Assembly (NCBI RefSeq): GCF_007748195.1
Contig: NZ_CP037920.1
Coordinates: forward strand, 3,855,700-3,919,699
Origin: Gimesia aquarii
GTDB lineage: Bacteria > Planctomycetota > Planctomycetia > Planctomycetales > Planctomycetaceae
Length of the DNA stretch: 64,000 nt
Direction: 5' to 3'
Positions 8,529 to 17,482 of the stretch are shown one piece after another. How positions within the stretch are numbered: the stretch's first letter is position 1; each line of letters starts with the position of its first letter. The notes under the pieces were generated by a model. The model had not been told where the DNA came from, searched no databases, and saw nothing but the letters and a program-made list of their open reading frames with translations. Made by a program: the position numbers and the translations under genes.

Positions 8529-10664
8529 ATGGCAGATAATCAAGCTGTTTGGGGCATTGAGATTGGACAAGCTGGCTTAAAAGCCATACGTCTTCGCTAT
8601 GCAGAAGCCGCCGACCAAGTGATTGCTGTTGCCTTTGATTATATTCCGCACCCTAAAATTCTCAGCCAGCCAGATGCGGTTCCTGATGAATTGATCAGCC
8701 AGGCTTTAGAAACGTTTCTGTCTCGTAACGAAATTAAAGGGGATCAGATCGCAATCAGTGTCCCAGGGCAGGCTTCCTTGGCTCGATTCATTCAATTACC
8801 ACCGGTTCAATCGAATCGTGTTCCTGAAATTGTGAAATATGAAGCGAAACAACAAATCCCCTTTGCTCTTGAAGATGTCATCTGGGATTATCAGCCTCTG
8901 GGTGGAGGTGTCGAAGAGAGCGGTTACATGCTGGATGCCGAAGTCGGTATTTTTGCGATGAAACGTGATCAGGTCTTACAAACATTAGAACCGTTTGTCT
9001 CTCGAAAAATCGAAGTCGAATTGATCCAGATTGCCCCTCTTGGTCTGTACAACACACTTTGTTATGACTCATTAGGCATGCGAGTTGGTCAGGAATACGA
9101 GGGAGATCCTGAAGAGTCTTCCATTGTGGTCGATATGGGTGCTGACAGTACCACACTGATGGTCACGAACGGCAGCAAGATTTGGATTCGTAATGTTCCC
9201 ATCGGTGGAAACCACTTTACGCGTGCTCTCACCAAAGAGATGAAACTTACATTTGCCAAAGCCGAGCATCTCAAATGCAATGCTACGCGATCAGAAGATC
9301 CACGCGCGGTTTTCCAGGCCTTACGTCCTGTTTTCAATGATTATGTCTCGGAAATTCAAAGGTCCATTGGATATTTTTCCAGCGTCAACCGCGATGCAAA
9401 AATTTCCAAAGTCTATGGGACAGGTAATGGATTCAAGCTTGCTGGTTTACAAAAATTCTTACAGCAGAACTTACAATACGAAGTGGAACGACTCGATGAT
9501 TTTCAGGCATTGGTCGGTGATGCGGTCCTTAACGAACCACTGTTCCAAGATAATATCCTGACATTTACTGTTCCCTATGGGCTTGCGTTGCAGGCCTTAC
9601 AACAAACATCCATTCGCACTACATTGTTGCCGCCTGAAATTGCGACAGCCCGTAAGATTCGTCGCAAAAAACCCTGGGCCGTTGTTACAGCTGCAGCCTT
9701 GTTAGTCGGGCTTTGTATTTCAGCAGTGGGATATAGCAATGTTGCCAACTCAGTTAGTACTGAGCGTTTTGGTAGCGCAGAAGGTAAAGTCAAAAATTTG
9801 ACGACTCAAGTGAGCGGATATAAGTCCAGCTATGATAGCGCAGAAAGTGAATTTACTTCTCTCATTGAGACGGGAAACAAGCTTGTTTGGAACTTGGAAA
9901 CAAGGGACGACTGGTTAGAGGTGTTCAAAGCCATAAATGAATGCCTACCCCGAGACATTGGTGACGAACTTGACAATGAAAAAATTGAACAAAGTAAGCG
10001 AATCAAATTACCTGGCATTACAGTAAAACACTACGCTGACTTGAATGAGTGGTTTGAGAAACTACCCGCGCGAATCAAGGCGGATATGCTGCAAGAAGAC
10101 CAGGATAAAGCTCCGGAAGGAGAAGGCTTTGTCTTTACCCTGAATGGTCTACACTATCACCATGATGAATCAAAGCCGCAGACCGATATCGGTGCTTTAT
10201 ATGTCCATGAAACGTTACTAAAAAGCCTCAATTCATGGACAGTGAAAAATCCTAATTCTCCACAGGTCGATGTACGCAAAATGGGTATCACACATGCCGT
10301 CATTCTTTCAGATGAACGAAGCCCGTTTGATTTCTACCCCAAAGGTCGTCCACGCGGAATGCAACGAGGTGGCGAAGGAGGGGCCTTTGCTCCCGGTGGA
10401 TTTGGAGGCTTTGGGGCCCGTGGTGGAGTCGGAGGCGCCCTGCCCGGGGAAGACGCCATAGGTATCGCCGGTGGTGGTTTGGGTGGCGCTGGTCGACCGC
10501 GCCTCGGTGGTAACCGTGTTGAAAAAGAAGCCAAACCAATGCGAATTCATCAAACAAAATTTATTTTAGAATTTGTCTGGAAACCGATTCCGGTACTTGA
10601 ACGTCTGGAAACGCAACCAGAATCCTCTTCAAGTGAAGGGGAAGAAACTGCAGAAGCAGGTTAA
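8529..10664 (+). CDS. PilM-like type IV pilus/type II secretion assembly protein with a PilN-like extension
   Basis: A 711-residue protein. Residues about 5-345 match the actin-like fold of PilM (opening VWGIEIGQAGLKAIRL; then QIAISVPGQASLARFIQLPP and VVDMGADSTTLMV). PilM normally ends there at about 350 residues. Here a basic stretch (RKIRRKK) and one membrane segment (about 381-402) follow. Then comes a periplasmic-type region with coiled-coil character and a Gly-rich insert (about 615-660), reminiscent of a PilN-like bitopic protein fused to PilM. It would sit at the inner membrane and couple a cytoplasmic ring to the periplasmic platform. TAGGAG lies 11 nt before ATG 8529. It is the first gene of a three-gene operon (gaps of 101 and 69 nt). 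Which machine it serves is unknown, as no motor ATPase is nearby. Confidence 0.85.
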   Translation: MADNQAVWGIEIGQAGLKAIRLRYAEAADQVIAVAFDYIPHPKILSQPDAVPDELISQALETFLSRNEIKGDQIAISVPGQASLARFIQLPPVQSNRVPEIVKYEAKQQIPFALEDVIWDYQPLGGGVEESGYMLDAEVGIFAMKRDQVLQTLEPFVSRKIEVELIQIAPLGLYNTLCYDSLGMRVGQEYEGDPEESSIVVDMGADSTTLMVTNGSKIWIRNVPIGGNHFTRALTKEMKLTFAKAEHLKCNATRSEDPRAVFQALRPVFNDYVSEIQRSIGYFSSVNRDAKISKVYGTGNGFKLAGLQKFLQQNLQYEVERLDDFQALVGDAVLNEPLFQDNILTFTVPYGLALQALQQTSIRTTLLPPEIATARKIRRKKPWAVVTAAALLVGLCISAVGYSNVANSVSTERFGSAEGKVKNLTTQVSGYKSSYDSAESEFTSLIETGNKLVWNLETRDDWLEVFKAINECLPRDIGDELDNEKIEQSKRIKLPGITVKHYADLNEWFEKLPARIKADMLQEDQDKAPEGEGFVFTLNGLHYHHDESKPQTDIGALYVHETLLKSLNSWTVKNPNSPQVDVRKMGITHAVILSDERSPFDFYPKGRPRGMQRGGEGGAFAPGGFGGFGARGGVGGALPGEDAIGIAGGGLGGAGRPRLGGNRVEKEAKPMRIHQTKFILEFVWKPIPVLERLETQPESSSSEGEETAEAG

Positions 10665-10765
10665 TCAACGCCTTACTTTCGAATTAAATACTGTAATATA
10701 CTGATCAAAACTACTGATACCTTATTTGAGTCAATAAATCTCTGCGGAGAATCGAGGACAAACTC

Positions 10766-12460
10766 ATGGACAAACTAAAACCGATTCTTGCTCATAAATT
10801 CTGGATTATTCTGTTTATCGCACTGCTACTCCCTGTTATTGGCTGGAGCATGGCGACAGGCAGCCTCGCCAAAGAGATCGAAGAACGAAAAACGGCTATT
10901 GATAAAGCCTTTACCGACGCGCAAATCTCTCCGAATCCTCCTAATGAAACATGGTCAACAGCCCTCAAACAAATCAACAAAGAAAAAGAAAATTATATTG
11001 GCCAATCGCATAAATATCTGTGGGACAAACAGAAGAGCTTGTTTGTATGGCCAACAAATATTGCTCCCTTGATGAAAGACACACCTTATCGTGGTGAGAT
11101 ATCTCGTGTACCACGAAACCTGTATCGTAGCGCTTACAAATTTGAAATTTTAAGAGTCCATAAGCTGGCAAACCCCTTTGACCTGAGAGAGGGAACCGGA
11201 ACAGTTGATCTCTCTCCCAATGTGATTCCCCATGTTCCTTTAGACAAATGGAAAACGCTGCCACCAACTCCTAAAGAAATGTGGGACGCCCAGGAAGATG
11301 TCTGGCTTGTGACGTCCATTCTGGAAGCAATCGCGAATGTCAATAAAGGTGCGGCCAATATCAGTGAGTCTGCCGTTCGACAGATTTCCGTACTCGAATT
11401 GCGGGGTGGAACAGTTGGCGATGACGGCAGCGCCCCTGCTGGTGGCGATGGCATGGATCCCGGCATGAGTATGGAAGGAGATTTTGCTGCAGGCGGCGGC
11501 GGGGGACTATTTGGTGGTGGTAACCCTGGCATGGCAGGTGGCAAGGATGGAATGCAGAGTATCAGCGTTGATATGGATTTGACAGAAATCTTTGGAAATG
11601 ATGTTGATGGCTCTGCTGGAGGAGGAGACGAGTCAGGTGAGATGATGGAATCTGCAGATGCTATGATTCCTGGAGGGCTCGGCGGCGGGTTTGGTGGGAG
11701 GGGTGCACAAAACCTCAAACGATACTACCACGAAGAAGAAGAGCTTCCTTACAAAACGCGTGCCTTTTATATGAAAGTGGTTGTTCAATCAACAAAACTA
11801 CCGCACTTACTCGCAGAGCTGACAAAAATGCCTTGGCCAGTCGAAATTAAACGTGTTCAAATCGCAGATATGTTTGATGATAATCTCAGCCCACTTGGCC
11901 AAACCGGTGGTGGCATGGCTGGCCGCAGACCGGGCAGAGGTGGAGCTATGGCAGGCGGAAACGAATTTGATCTCGAAAATGGTTTGGATGGAGGCGTGGG
12001 TCGTCCAGGCGCTGGCTTTGAAGCAGATGGACTTCCTGGAGCAGGACGTGATCAAGGGCTCGAAAACAAAAGCTTACTTGATGCTGCTCTCAATGACCCG
12101 GAACTGGCTGTTGTTACGATCGCAGGCCTGATGACACTCTACAAACCGTACACACCTCCGGAAGGAGATGTCGTTGCTCAATCAGAGGGAGGGGAAATGA
12201 GTACAGATCAGCAACCAGCGACTGGCACAGAGCCACAACCTGCAGATTCTTCAACAATACCCCCTACAGAAAACCCAGCAACTCCTGTAGAGCCGACTGT
12301 TCCTGCAGAAAATTCAGAAAAGCAACCTGATGAGTCGAATACTGAAGAAAAACCAAAACAACCAACGGAGTCCACTCAACCGCAACCAGCAGACTCCGAT
12401 CCTAATAGTCCACAGCCCCCAAAGACTGAAACCAAGTCAGAGGAAGCTGTAAAACAATAA
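10766..12460 (+). CDS. Single-pass membrane protein of the pilM-like operon, Gly/Met-rich
   Basis: 564 residues. It has a short cytoplasmic start, one membrane helix (about 11-31, FWIILFIALLLPVIGW) and a coiled-coil-prone stretch (LAKEIEERKTAIDKAF). A globular part with two low-complexity inserts rich in Gly, Met, Ala and Asp (about 210-310 and 370-430) follows. The tail (about 480-564) is Pro/Thr/Glu/Gln-rich. The topology (one N-terminal helix, then coiled coil) matches PilN/PilO-type platform proteins, and the position directly after the pilM-like gene supports this. I see no sequence motif that proves it. The ATG follows GAGGACAAACTC, a weak ribosome binding site. The gene itself is certain; the PilO-like role is inference. 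Confidence 0.7.
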   Translation: MDKLKPILAHKFWIILFIALLLPVIGWSMATGSLAKEIEERKTAIDKAFTDAQISPNPPNETWSTALKQINKEKENYIGQSHKYLWDKQKSLFVWPTNIAPLMKDTPYRGEISRVPRNLYRSAYKFEILRVHKLANPFDLREGTGTVDLSPNVIPHVPLDKWKTLPPTPKEMWDAQEDVWLVTSILEAIANVNKGAANISESAVRQISVLELRGGTVGDDGSAPAGGDGMDPGMSMEGDFAAGGGGGLFGGGNPGMAGGKDGMQSISVDMDLTEIFGNDVDGSAGGGDESGEMMESADAMIPGGLGGGFGGRGAQNLKRYYHEEEELPYKTRAFYMKVVVQSTKLPHLLAELTKMPWPVEIKRVQIADMFDDNLSPLGQTGGGMAGRRPGRGGAMAGGNEFDLENGLDGGVGRPGAGFEADGLPGAGRDQGLENKSLLDAALNDPELAVVTIAGLMTLYKPYTPPEGDVVAQSEGGEMSTDQQPATGTEPQPADSSTIPPTENPATPVEPTVPAENSEKQPDESNTEEKPKQPTESTQPQPADSDPNSPQPPKTETKSEEAVKQ

Positions 12461-12529
12461 AATCTGTTTACCTCAAAACTAAGTTTGACTAATTACAGTA
12501 AAAAAACTTAACCAAACGGAGAAGGTCCC

Positions 12530-14725
12530 GTGAAAAACTTGATGTCCAATCTCAAAGGAATGAATTACAAAGAATTTGCAGTAAATCACGGTGAAAAAAT
12601 TGTCCTGTGTTTTGTTGCATTATTCATTGTATTTGCTGTCTTTACGTCAAAGTGGACAACCGAAAAACGCACTCCAGTTGAACTGAATCAAAAGGTAGAT
12701 ACTGCGCAAACACTGGTCAGAAACAGTCAATGGCCTGAAGAGAAACGTAATGAGTTTCTTAAAGAAGACGACTTGTTCGAAAATGTAAAAGATGTGATTG
12801 ATAACGGAGTTGAAGTCTCCAAGTTTACATTTTCGACGCCAATCTCCTGGCAAATATATCGCAAAAAAGAAAAAGCCAAAGAAGTGGACTGGGTTCCTGT
12901 TGAAGACCTGGTAGCCGATTACGGCCGTTTCATCATGATGATAAGGCCTCCTGAAGTCGCCATGGATGGAGAAGGCGACGGATCTGAAACCGAAGGATCG
13001 GAAAAAGCCAAGCCTGACGAGCCAGAATACGATGAATTCAAACGACGTAGAACCGGCGCTGGTATGGCGGGTGCCGGCGATTCTGCTATGGCGGGTTTAA
13101 CCTTTGGGACTATGTCAGCAATGGCAATGACTGAATCCGCGGAAATGATGGCTGCCGGTGGTGGTCTTGATTCTAGTTTCGCTTCTCCAGACAATATGGA
13201 GTTATCTCTTGCTGAAGACGGAATGATGGGGATGGGAGGCATGGCAGGCCCCGCGCGTGAAGGCCGTGGTTTGCGATATGTCGCCGTTCGAGGTGTGTTT
13301 GATCTCGCGACGCAGCAAGATAAACTAGAGCGTTCCTTGGGCGATGCATTCTCACTCCAAAATATGCAGGCAGGCAGGATCCTTGAGTTCCTGGATTTTG
13401 AATTGCAACGTAAAAAGGCAATTCCTGGTAACGATCCCTGGTCTGGGCCTTGGGAAAAAGTGGATATCGAAACTTCCATTGAAGTTTTAAAAGAAAGTGC
13501 CGACTTTGACCCGCCCGTTGTCAATACCAGCATCACTGATCGTGTCTTTACGATGCCACTTCCCAGTCGTATTGCTGGTTTCTGGTATAAAGTAGCGACT
13601 CATCCTCGGGTCGAAAATTTCACACTGAGTCAAGAGGAAATTGAACAGGAATTGGAAGTCAATCGACTTCTTCTGGAGCGCTACCAAAAGACTCATGCAG
13701 GTGAAAAAGTCTTCAAAGAAAAACAAAAAGGGTTCTCACAACTCCAGATTGGTATGCGGCAAATTCGCACTGACATCATGATGGGTGATGAATCTTCAGA
13801 AATGGACGCTGCTTTCAGGGGCATGGCCGCAAATATGATGGGTCCCCAAGCAACTAGAGAACCTTTGGATGAAAAAAAGTTTGTCGAAAAATTAAAAGCC
13901 AATGTCACAGCAGCTGGACGTTTGCTTTTGTTCCGTTACTTTGACTTTGATCTGAATCCTGGTGAAACTTATAAATATAGAGTGCGACTGGTTGTGAGAA
14001 ACCCTAACTTCCAGCGCCCCATTGATGAAGTGGAACTACCTTCTGTTGCTGAAGGAGAAACACGTACAACTCCCTGGAGCAATGAAACGGCAGCCGTTAC
14101 TGCGGAGCAGGACGTCTATTATTTTCTTCAAAATGTCAAACCTCCACGTGGTGTCAATGGAACCACAGCCTACTTTGAAGTCTTCCAATGGTATCCCAAA
14201 ACGGGAACAACAATTCATTCTGTTCTTAAAACAGCCGTTGGTGAAGAGATTGGCGGCGAACAAATTACTGAACTCTATGATGTAGCAAAAGAAGAATTTG
14301 ATGATAAAGCTTCTGTTGAATTTGATACCCAAAACTATCTAGTCGATGCGATTCCTTCGCCTACAATTGTTGCAGATGAACATCCCGATTTGAATTTGCC
14401 TGCCAAATTACGAGGGCGTCTGCCTGTCGATGCAGAAGCAATCATCGTTGACAACTTTGGAAATCTAAAGCCATCACTGACTCCTGCAACATCTTCGACC
14501 TATGGTAAAGCCAAAGCAAAGCTTGACCGGGAACGAAAAAGTCTTGCCTGGGTTAAAGAAGCAATGGAGGCACGAACGGCTGCACCAACAGACGGCTTTG
14601 ATGCAGCAGGCTTCGAGGGTATCAGTGCCCTTGGTCTTGAAGGGATGGAGGGCGAAATGCTTGGTCCACCAAAAAAAGGAAAGAAAAGCAAACGTAGAAG
14701 AAATCCGATTCGCGTGGGGCCCTAA
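12530..14725 (+). CDS. Second single-pass membrane protein of the pilM-like operon
   Basis: 731 residues from a GTG start with GGAG 8 nt upstream; an ATG at 12542 is an alternative. One membrane helix (about 25-43) precedes a large extracytoplasmic region. A Gly/Met/Ala-rich insert with many Met residues occupies about 175-245. The segment near 460-490 (NPGETYKYRVRLVVRNPNF) looks like a beta-sandwich. The last 20 residues are strongly basic (KKGKKSKRRRNP). It shares the bitopic layout and compositional inserts with the preceding gene, so the two are probably partners in one envelope complex. I recognise no named family. A terminator follows 18 nt after the stop and closes the operon. Confidence 0.7.
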   Translation: MKNLMSNLKGMNYKEFAVNHGEKIVLCFVALFIVFAVFTSKWTTEKRTPVELNQKVDTAQTLVRNSQWPEEKRNEFLKEDDLFENVKDVIDNGVEVSKFTFSTPISWQIYRKKEKAKEVDWVPVEDLVADYGRFIMMIRPPEVAMDGEGDGSETEGSEKAKPDEPEYDEFKRRRTGAGMAGAGDSAMAGLTFGTMSAMAMTESAEMMAAGGGLDSSFASPDNMELSLAEDGMMGMGGMAGPAREGRGLRYVAVRGVFDLATQQDKLERSLGDAFSLQNMQAGRILEFLDFELQRKKAIPGNDPWSGPWEKVDIETSIEVLKESADFDPPVVNTSITDRVFTMPLPSRIAGFWYKVATHPRVENFTLSQEEIEQELEVNRLLLERYQKTHAGEKVFKEKQKGFSQLQIGMRQIRTDIMMGDESSEMDAAFRGMAANMMGPQATREPLDEKKFVEKLKANVTAAGRLLLFRYFDFDLNPGETYKYRVRLVVRNPNFQRPIDEVELPSVAEGETRTTPWSNETAAVTAEQDVYYFLQNVKPPRGVNGTTAYFEVFQWYPKTGTTIHSVLKTAVGEEIGGEQITELYDVAKEEFDDKASVEFDTQNYLVDAIPSPTIVADEHPDLNLPAKLRGRLPVDAEAIIVDNFGNLKPSLTPATSSTYGKAKAKLDRERKSLAWVKEAMEARTAAPTDGFDAAGFEGISALGLEGMEGEMLGPPKKGKKSKRRRNPIRVGP

Positions 14726-14743
14726 TCTACTGATTCAATAAAA

Positions 14744-14784
14744 CAAAAGGGGCAGGGGAAGTTTCATATCCTGCCCCTATTTTT
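14744..14784 (+). terminator. Terminator closing the pilM-like operon
   Basis: The 9-bp stem AGGGGCAGG (14748-14756) pairs with CCTGCCCCT (14770-14778) and is followed by ATTTTT. A-rich sequence on the left side means it may also act weakly on the opposite strand, downstream of folC. Confidence 0.85.
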
Positions 14785-14872
14785 GTGCTCATTACACTCG
14801 CCAGAGTTCAAATCTGATACGAAATTGCCAGGCTTCTCATTAAATATTCAGAAGTAATCCACTTCTTACAAG

Positions 14873-16297
14873 TTAGCAAGATTCTGAAATGAGGATTTCA
14901 TCAGCCGTCCCAAGAAGAAGCTCCCTCATTTCTGCAGCAATGAAAAAAGACCCCGTCACACAAGTTAAAGTATCAGACGTCGAACATGCTTTTGCTCTTA
15001 ACCAGGCATCGTCTGGGCTTGTAGTAACAATCACTTCAGAAGTATTCTTTGTTTCACATTGAATCGATTGCATTAATTCGAGTAATTCATCTACGAGAAC
15101 ACGCCGTGGGTTTGATAAATATTGAGTTAAAATGACTGTCTGGAAATGTGGTAACAGGGTGGTCAGCATTTCTTTGATGTCTTTATCTCGCGAAGCGGCA
15201 AAAATCAACAAACGATTCTGATGTCCAAAGCTTTCCTCAAGTGTTTTTATCAGTGCATTAATCGAAGCGTCATTGTGAGCGGTGTCAACAATCACAGGAG
15301 GACTCTTTTGAACAACTTCAATTCGCGCGGGCCATTTAACAGAAGCCATACCTGCACGCATTCGTTGAAGCTCAATCGGCGTTTCCTGATGTCGAAGATA
15401 ATCTAATATCGTTACCGCCAGTGCAGCATTGGCCGCCTGATGTGTTCCCAAAAGATTCACTGGCATTTCATCAATCGCAGACCAGGGAGTTTTGACCTGA
15501 ATTTTTTGAGTTGGAATCTGTTCCTGAGTTTTCTTAAATCCAGGCACAGGTAACTGATCTTCTGTCTCAAAACTTGGTTCCCAAAAATAATCCCGATTCA
15601 GCAAGAACAATGGTGCTTGTTTCTCAGCACAAACCTCTTCTAAAACTTCGATGGCTTCTGGTTGGGTGACTCCGCTAAAAACGGGGACTCCTGGCTTGAT
15701 AATCCCTGCTTTTTCACGTGTAATCTTCGCAATAGTATTTCCTAAAAGAGCCATATGGTCGTAGCTGATATTTGTGATTACACAAACAAGCGGTTCACAG
15801 ACATTAGTTGAATCCAATCGACCTCCCAGTCCTACTTCCATTACGGCAAAATCGACTCGCTGCTGATTGAAATGCATCCAGGCCAAAGCAGTTGTTAACT
15901 CAAAAAACGTAGGGCCTGATGTATCCTGATCGAATTTGACCTGCGTAGTAATTTCATTCACAAAACCTATAAGTTGCTCAGGTTCGATCTGGTGCCCATC
16001 AATGAGAATTCGTTCTTCATATTTTGTCACGTGAGGTGAAGTAAATAAACCTGTTTGATACCCTGCAGCAGAAAGCATGTCCGCGATCATCACTGAAGTG
16101 GAACCTTTTCCTTTTGTCCCTGCCACATGAATTGTAGGCACCCCGGACTGGGGATTGCTTAAAAACCTCAAAAGCTCTTGCATTCGATCCAATTTAAAAT
16201 CTTTGGTCGAATACTTGCTGCTCCCCATTCGTTCATAATTGAGACGTCCAAATAGGTAATCCAGACTTTGTTGATACTGTTCTGCCGAGACTCCCAT
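14873..16297 (-). CDS. folC: Bifunctional dihydrofolate synthase/folylpolyglutamate synthase
   Basis: A 474-residue Mur-ligase-family enzyme that adds glutamate to dihydropteroate and to tetrahydrofolate, using ATP, in the cytoplasm. The P-loop is IHVAGTKGKGSTS (around residues 55-67), followed by the TSPH segment (LFTSPHVTKYEERI) typical of FolC. MEVGLGGRLDSTNV is the signature of the second conserved block. VIVDTAHNDASI is the C-terminal block (usually DGAHN, here DTAHN). It is slightly longer than most bacterial FolC proteins (about 420-440). AGAAGGA lies 10 nt before ATG 16297. It stands alone, converging on the pilM-like operon. Confidence 0.95.
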   Translation of the reverse strand: MGVSAEQYQQSLDYLFGRLNYERMGSSKYSTKDFKLDRMQELLRFLSNPQSGVPTIHVAGTKGKGSTSVMIADMLSAAGYQTGLFTSPHVTKYEERILIDGHQIEPEQLIGFVNEITTQVKFDQDTSGPTFFELTTALAWMHFNQQRVDFAVMEVGLGGRLDSTNVCEPLVCVITNISYDHMALLGNTIAKITREKAGIIKPGVPVFSGVTQPEAIEVLEEVCAEKQAPLFLLNRDYFWEPSFETEDQLPVPGFKKTQEQIPTQKIQVKTPWSAIDEMPVNLLGTHQAANAALAVTILDYLRHQETPIELQRMRAGMASVKWPARIEVVQKSPPVIVDTAHNDASINALIKTLEESFGHQNRLLIFAASRDKDIKEMLTTLLPHFQTVILTQYLSNPRRVLVDELLELMQSIQCETKNTSEVIVTTSPDDAWLRAKACSTSDTLTCVTGSFFIAAEMRELLLGTADEILISESC

Positions 16298-16497
16298 GTC
16301 AGGCAGTTCCTTCTATATAATTGTAAATAAATATATTGCGATTGATTAAGTGTCGACCTTCATACGCTAACAGGAACGCCAACAAATATCACACTATTAT
16401 AACTAAGCACTTTTCTGATGTAGACTGTGAGATATACAATCAAACTGAGAAATTTACAACTGTCTAATTCAGTCAGAGATTTAAGGTAAACAGGAAA

Positions 16498-16986
16498 ATG
16501 AGTGATTACATTGCTACAATACAGCAACTTTTAGAATTTAATCGAAATATGACATTAAAATTACTGGAAGAAATATCGCAATTAGACGACCCATCTAGTG
16601 CTCTGACATATCAGCCTGGCCCCCAAAGGGCACATATTGCCTGGCAGATGATGCATATCGCCATTACAGAAGAATTATTTGCAACGGACCGTCTAAGAAA
16701 AACGACATCCAATTTGTCGGCTTGGTTCCCTCAATTTCAAAAAGGAAGCATTGCTGATCAGACCATTCCCTCCGCGGGTGAAATACGAGAAATCCTTGCC
16801 AAATCACGTGAGAATTTGCTTGAAACACTTTTGACAATCCATGAGTCAGATTTGGATCAAATTCCGGAAGGACTTAAAGAGCGGGGCTGGACAAATCGTC
16901 TGGCATTGCAAGTCATTTGCTGGCATGAGGCCCATCATCAAGGACAAGCCCATCTATTGCTCAACTCCTGGAAAGCGGAGCACTGA
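16498..16986 (+). CDS. DinB/YfiT-fold metal-dependent protein
   Basis: A 162-residue cytoplasmic four-helix-bundle protein. His residues spaced as in the DinB superfamily are visible: RAHIAWQMMHIAI near residue 45, and WHEAHHQGQAHLL near 140. These usually form a triad that binds a divalent metal. Members act as thiol-dependent transferases or are of unknown function, so no substrate can be given. The ATG at 16498 follows CAGGAAA. It is divergent from folC with a 200-nt gap and appears monocistronic. Confidence 0.8.
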   Translation: MSDYIATIQQLLEFNRNMTLKLLEEISQLDDPSSALTYQPGPQRAHIAWQMMHIAITEELFATDRLRKTTSNLSAWFPQFQKGSIADQTIPSAGEIREILAKSRENLLETLLTIHESDLDQIPEGLKERGWTNRLALQVICWHEAHHQGQAHLLLNSWKAEH

Positions 16987-17129
16987 CTTCCTGATTCCAG
17001 TTAATTCTCTCTTGACATTTTTGGGACATCGTTGAAAATTACGCTTTGACAGCAGTGCTTTAAATCGCATCCTCTGATGTGCAACCTGATCTTGGTAGCT
17101 TGCAAAACGTGGTTAAAGGATCAGTCATT

Positions 17130-17456
17130 ATGAGTTCGATCAACCCTAGTGCGTCCAATTTACAAAGTTCTTTTGCCGGCGCACAGAAAAGTGAAGCGAA
17201 TGTAGATAAGCAGAAAGCAGAAGCTGCTCAACAAAATATGTCTATCGACAAGAAAGCAATGACCGAACATCAAATGCAGGATGTTGGTAACGCCGACAAA
17301 TCAGGCGACCGTGATGCCGATGGTCGTATGCCATTCGGATTTGATGGCGAAGAAGAGCATCCTGAGTCTAAGGATTCTAAATCTGAAGAACACCATTCTA
17401 CAAGAGCCCCCGATGCCGAGGGGGAACTTGGTACAAACCTTGATCTTGATGCTTAG
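17130..17456 (+). CDS. Small acidic protein of unknown function
   Basis: 108 residues, hydrophilic and highly charged, rich in Asp, Glu, Lys, Ser and Gln, with no signal peptide or membrane segment. The C-terminal half is acidic and looks disordered (ADGRMPFGFDGEEEHPES). ATG 17130 has AAAGGA 9 nt upstream, and I prefer it over the in-frame ATG at 17079. It converges on cpaE; a hairpin terminator lies in the 3' end of cpaE. I do not recognise a family. The low hydrophobicity and good ribosome binding site favour a real gene. Confidence 0.65.
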   Translation: MSSINPSASNLQSSFAGAQKSEANVDKQKAEAAQQNMSIDKKAMTEHQMQDVGNADKSGDRDADGRMPFGFDGEEEHPESKDSKSEEHHSTRAPDAEGELGTNLDLDA

Positions 17457-17482
17457 TCAGACAGATAGCAAACTCTTAACTT

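Noticed and set aside
11134..11718. 194-codon Pro/Ser-rich minus-strand frame
   Set aside because: Antisense reflection of the Gly-rich insert in the membrane protein at 10766.
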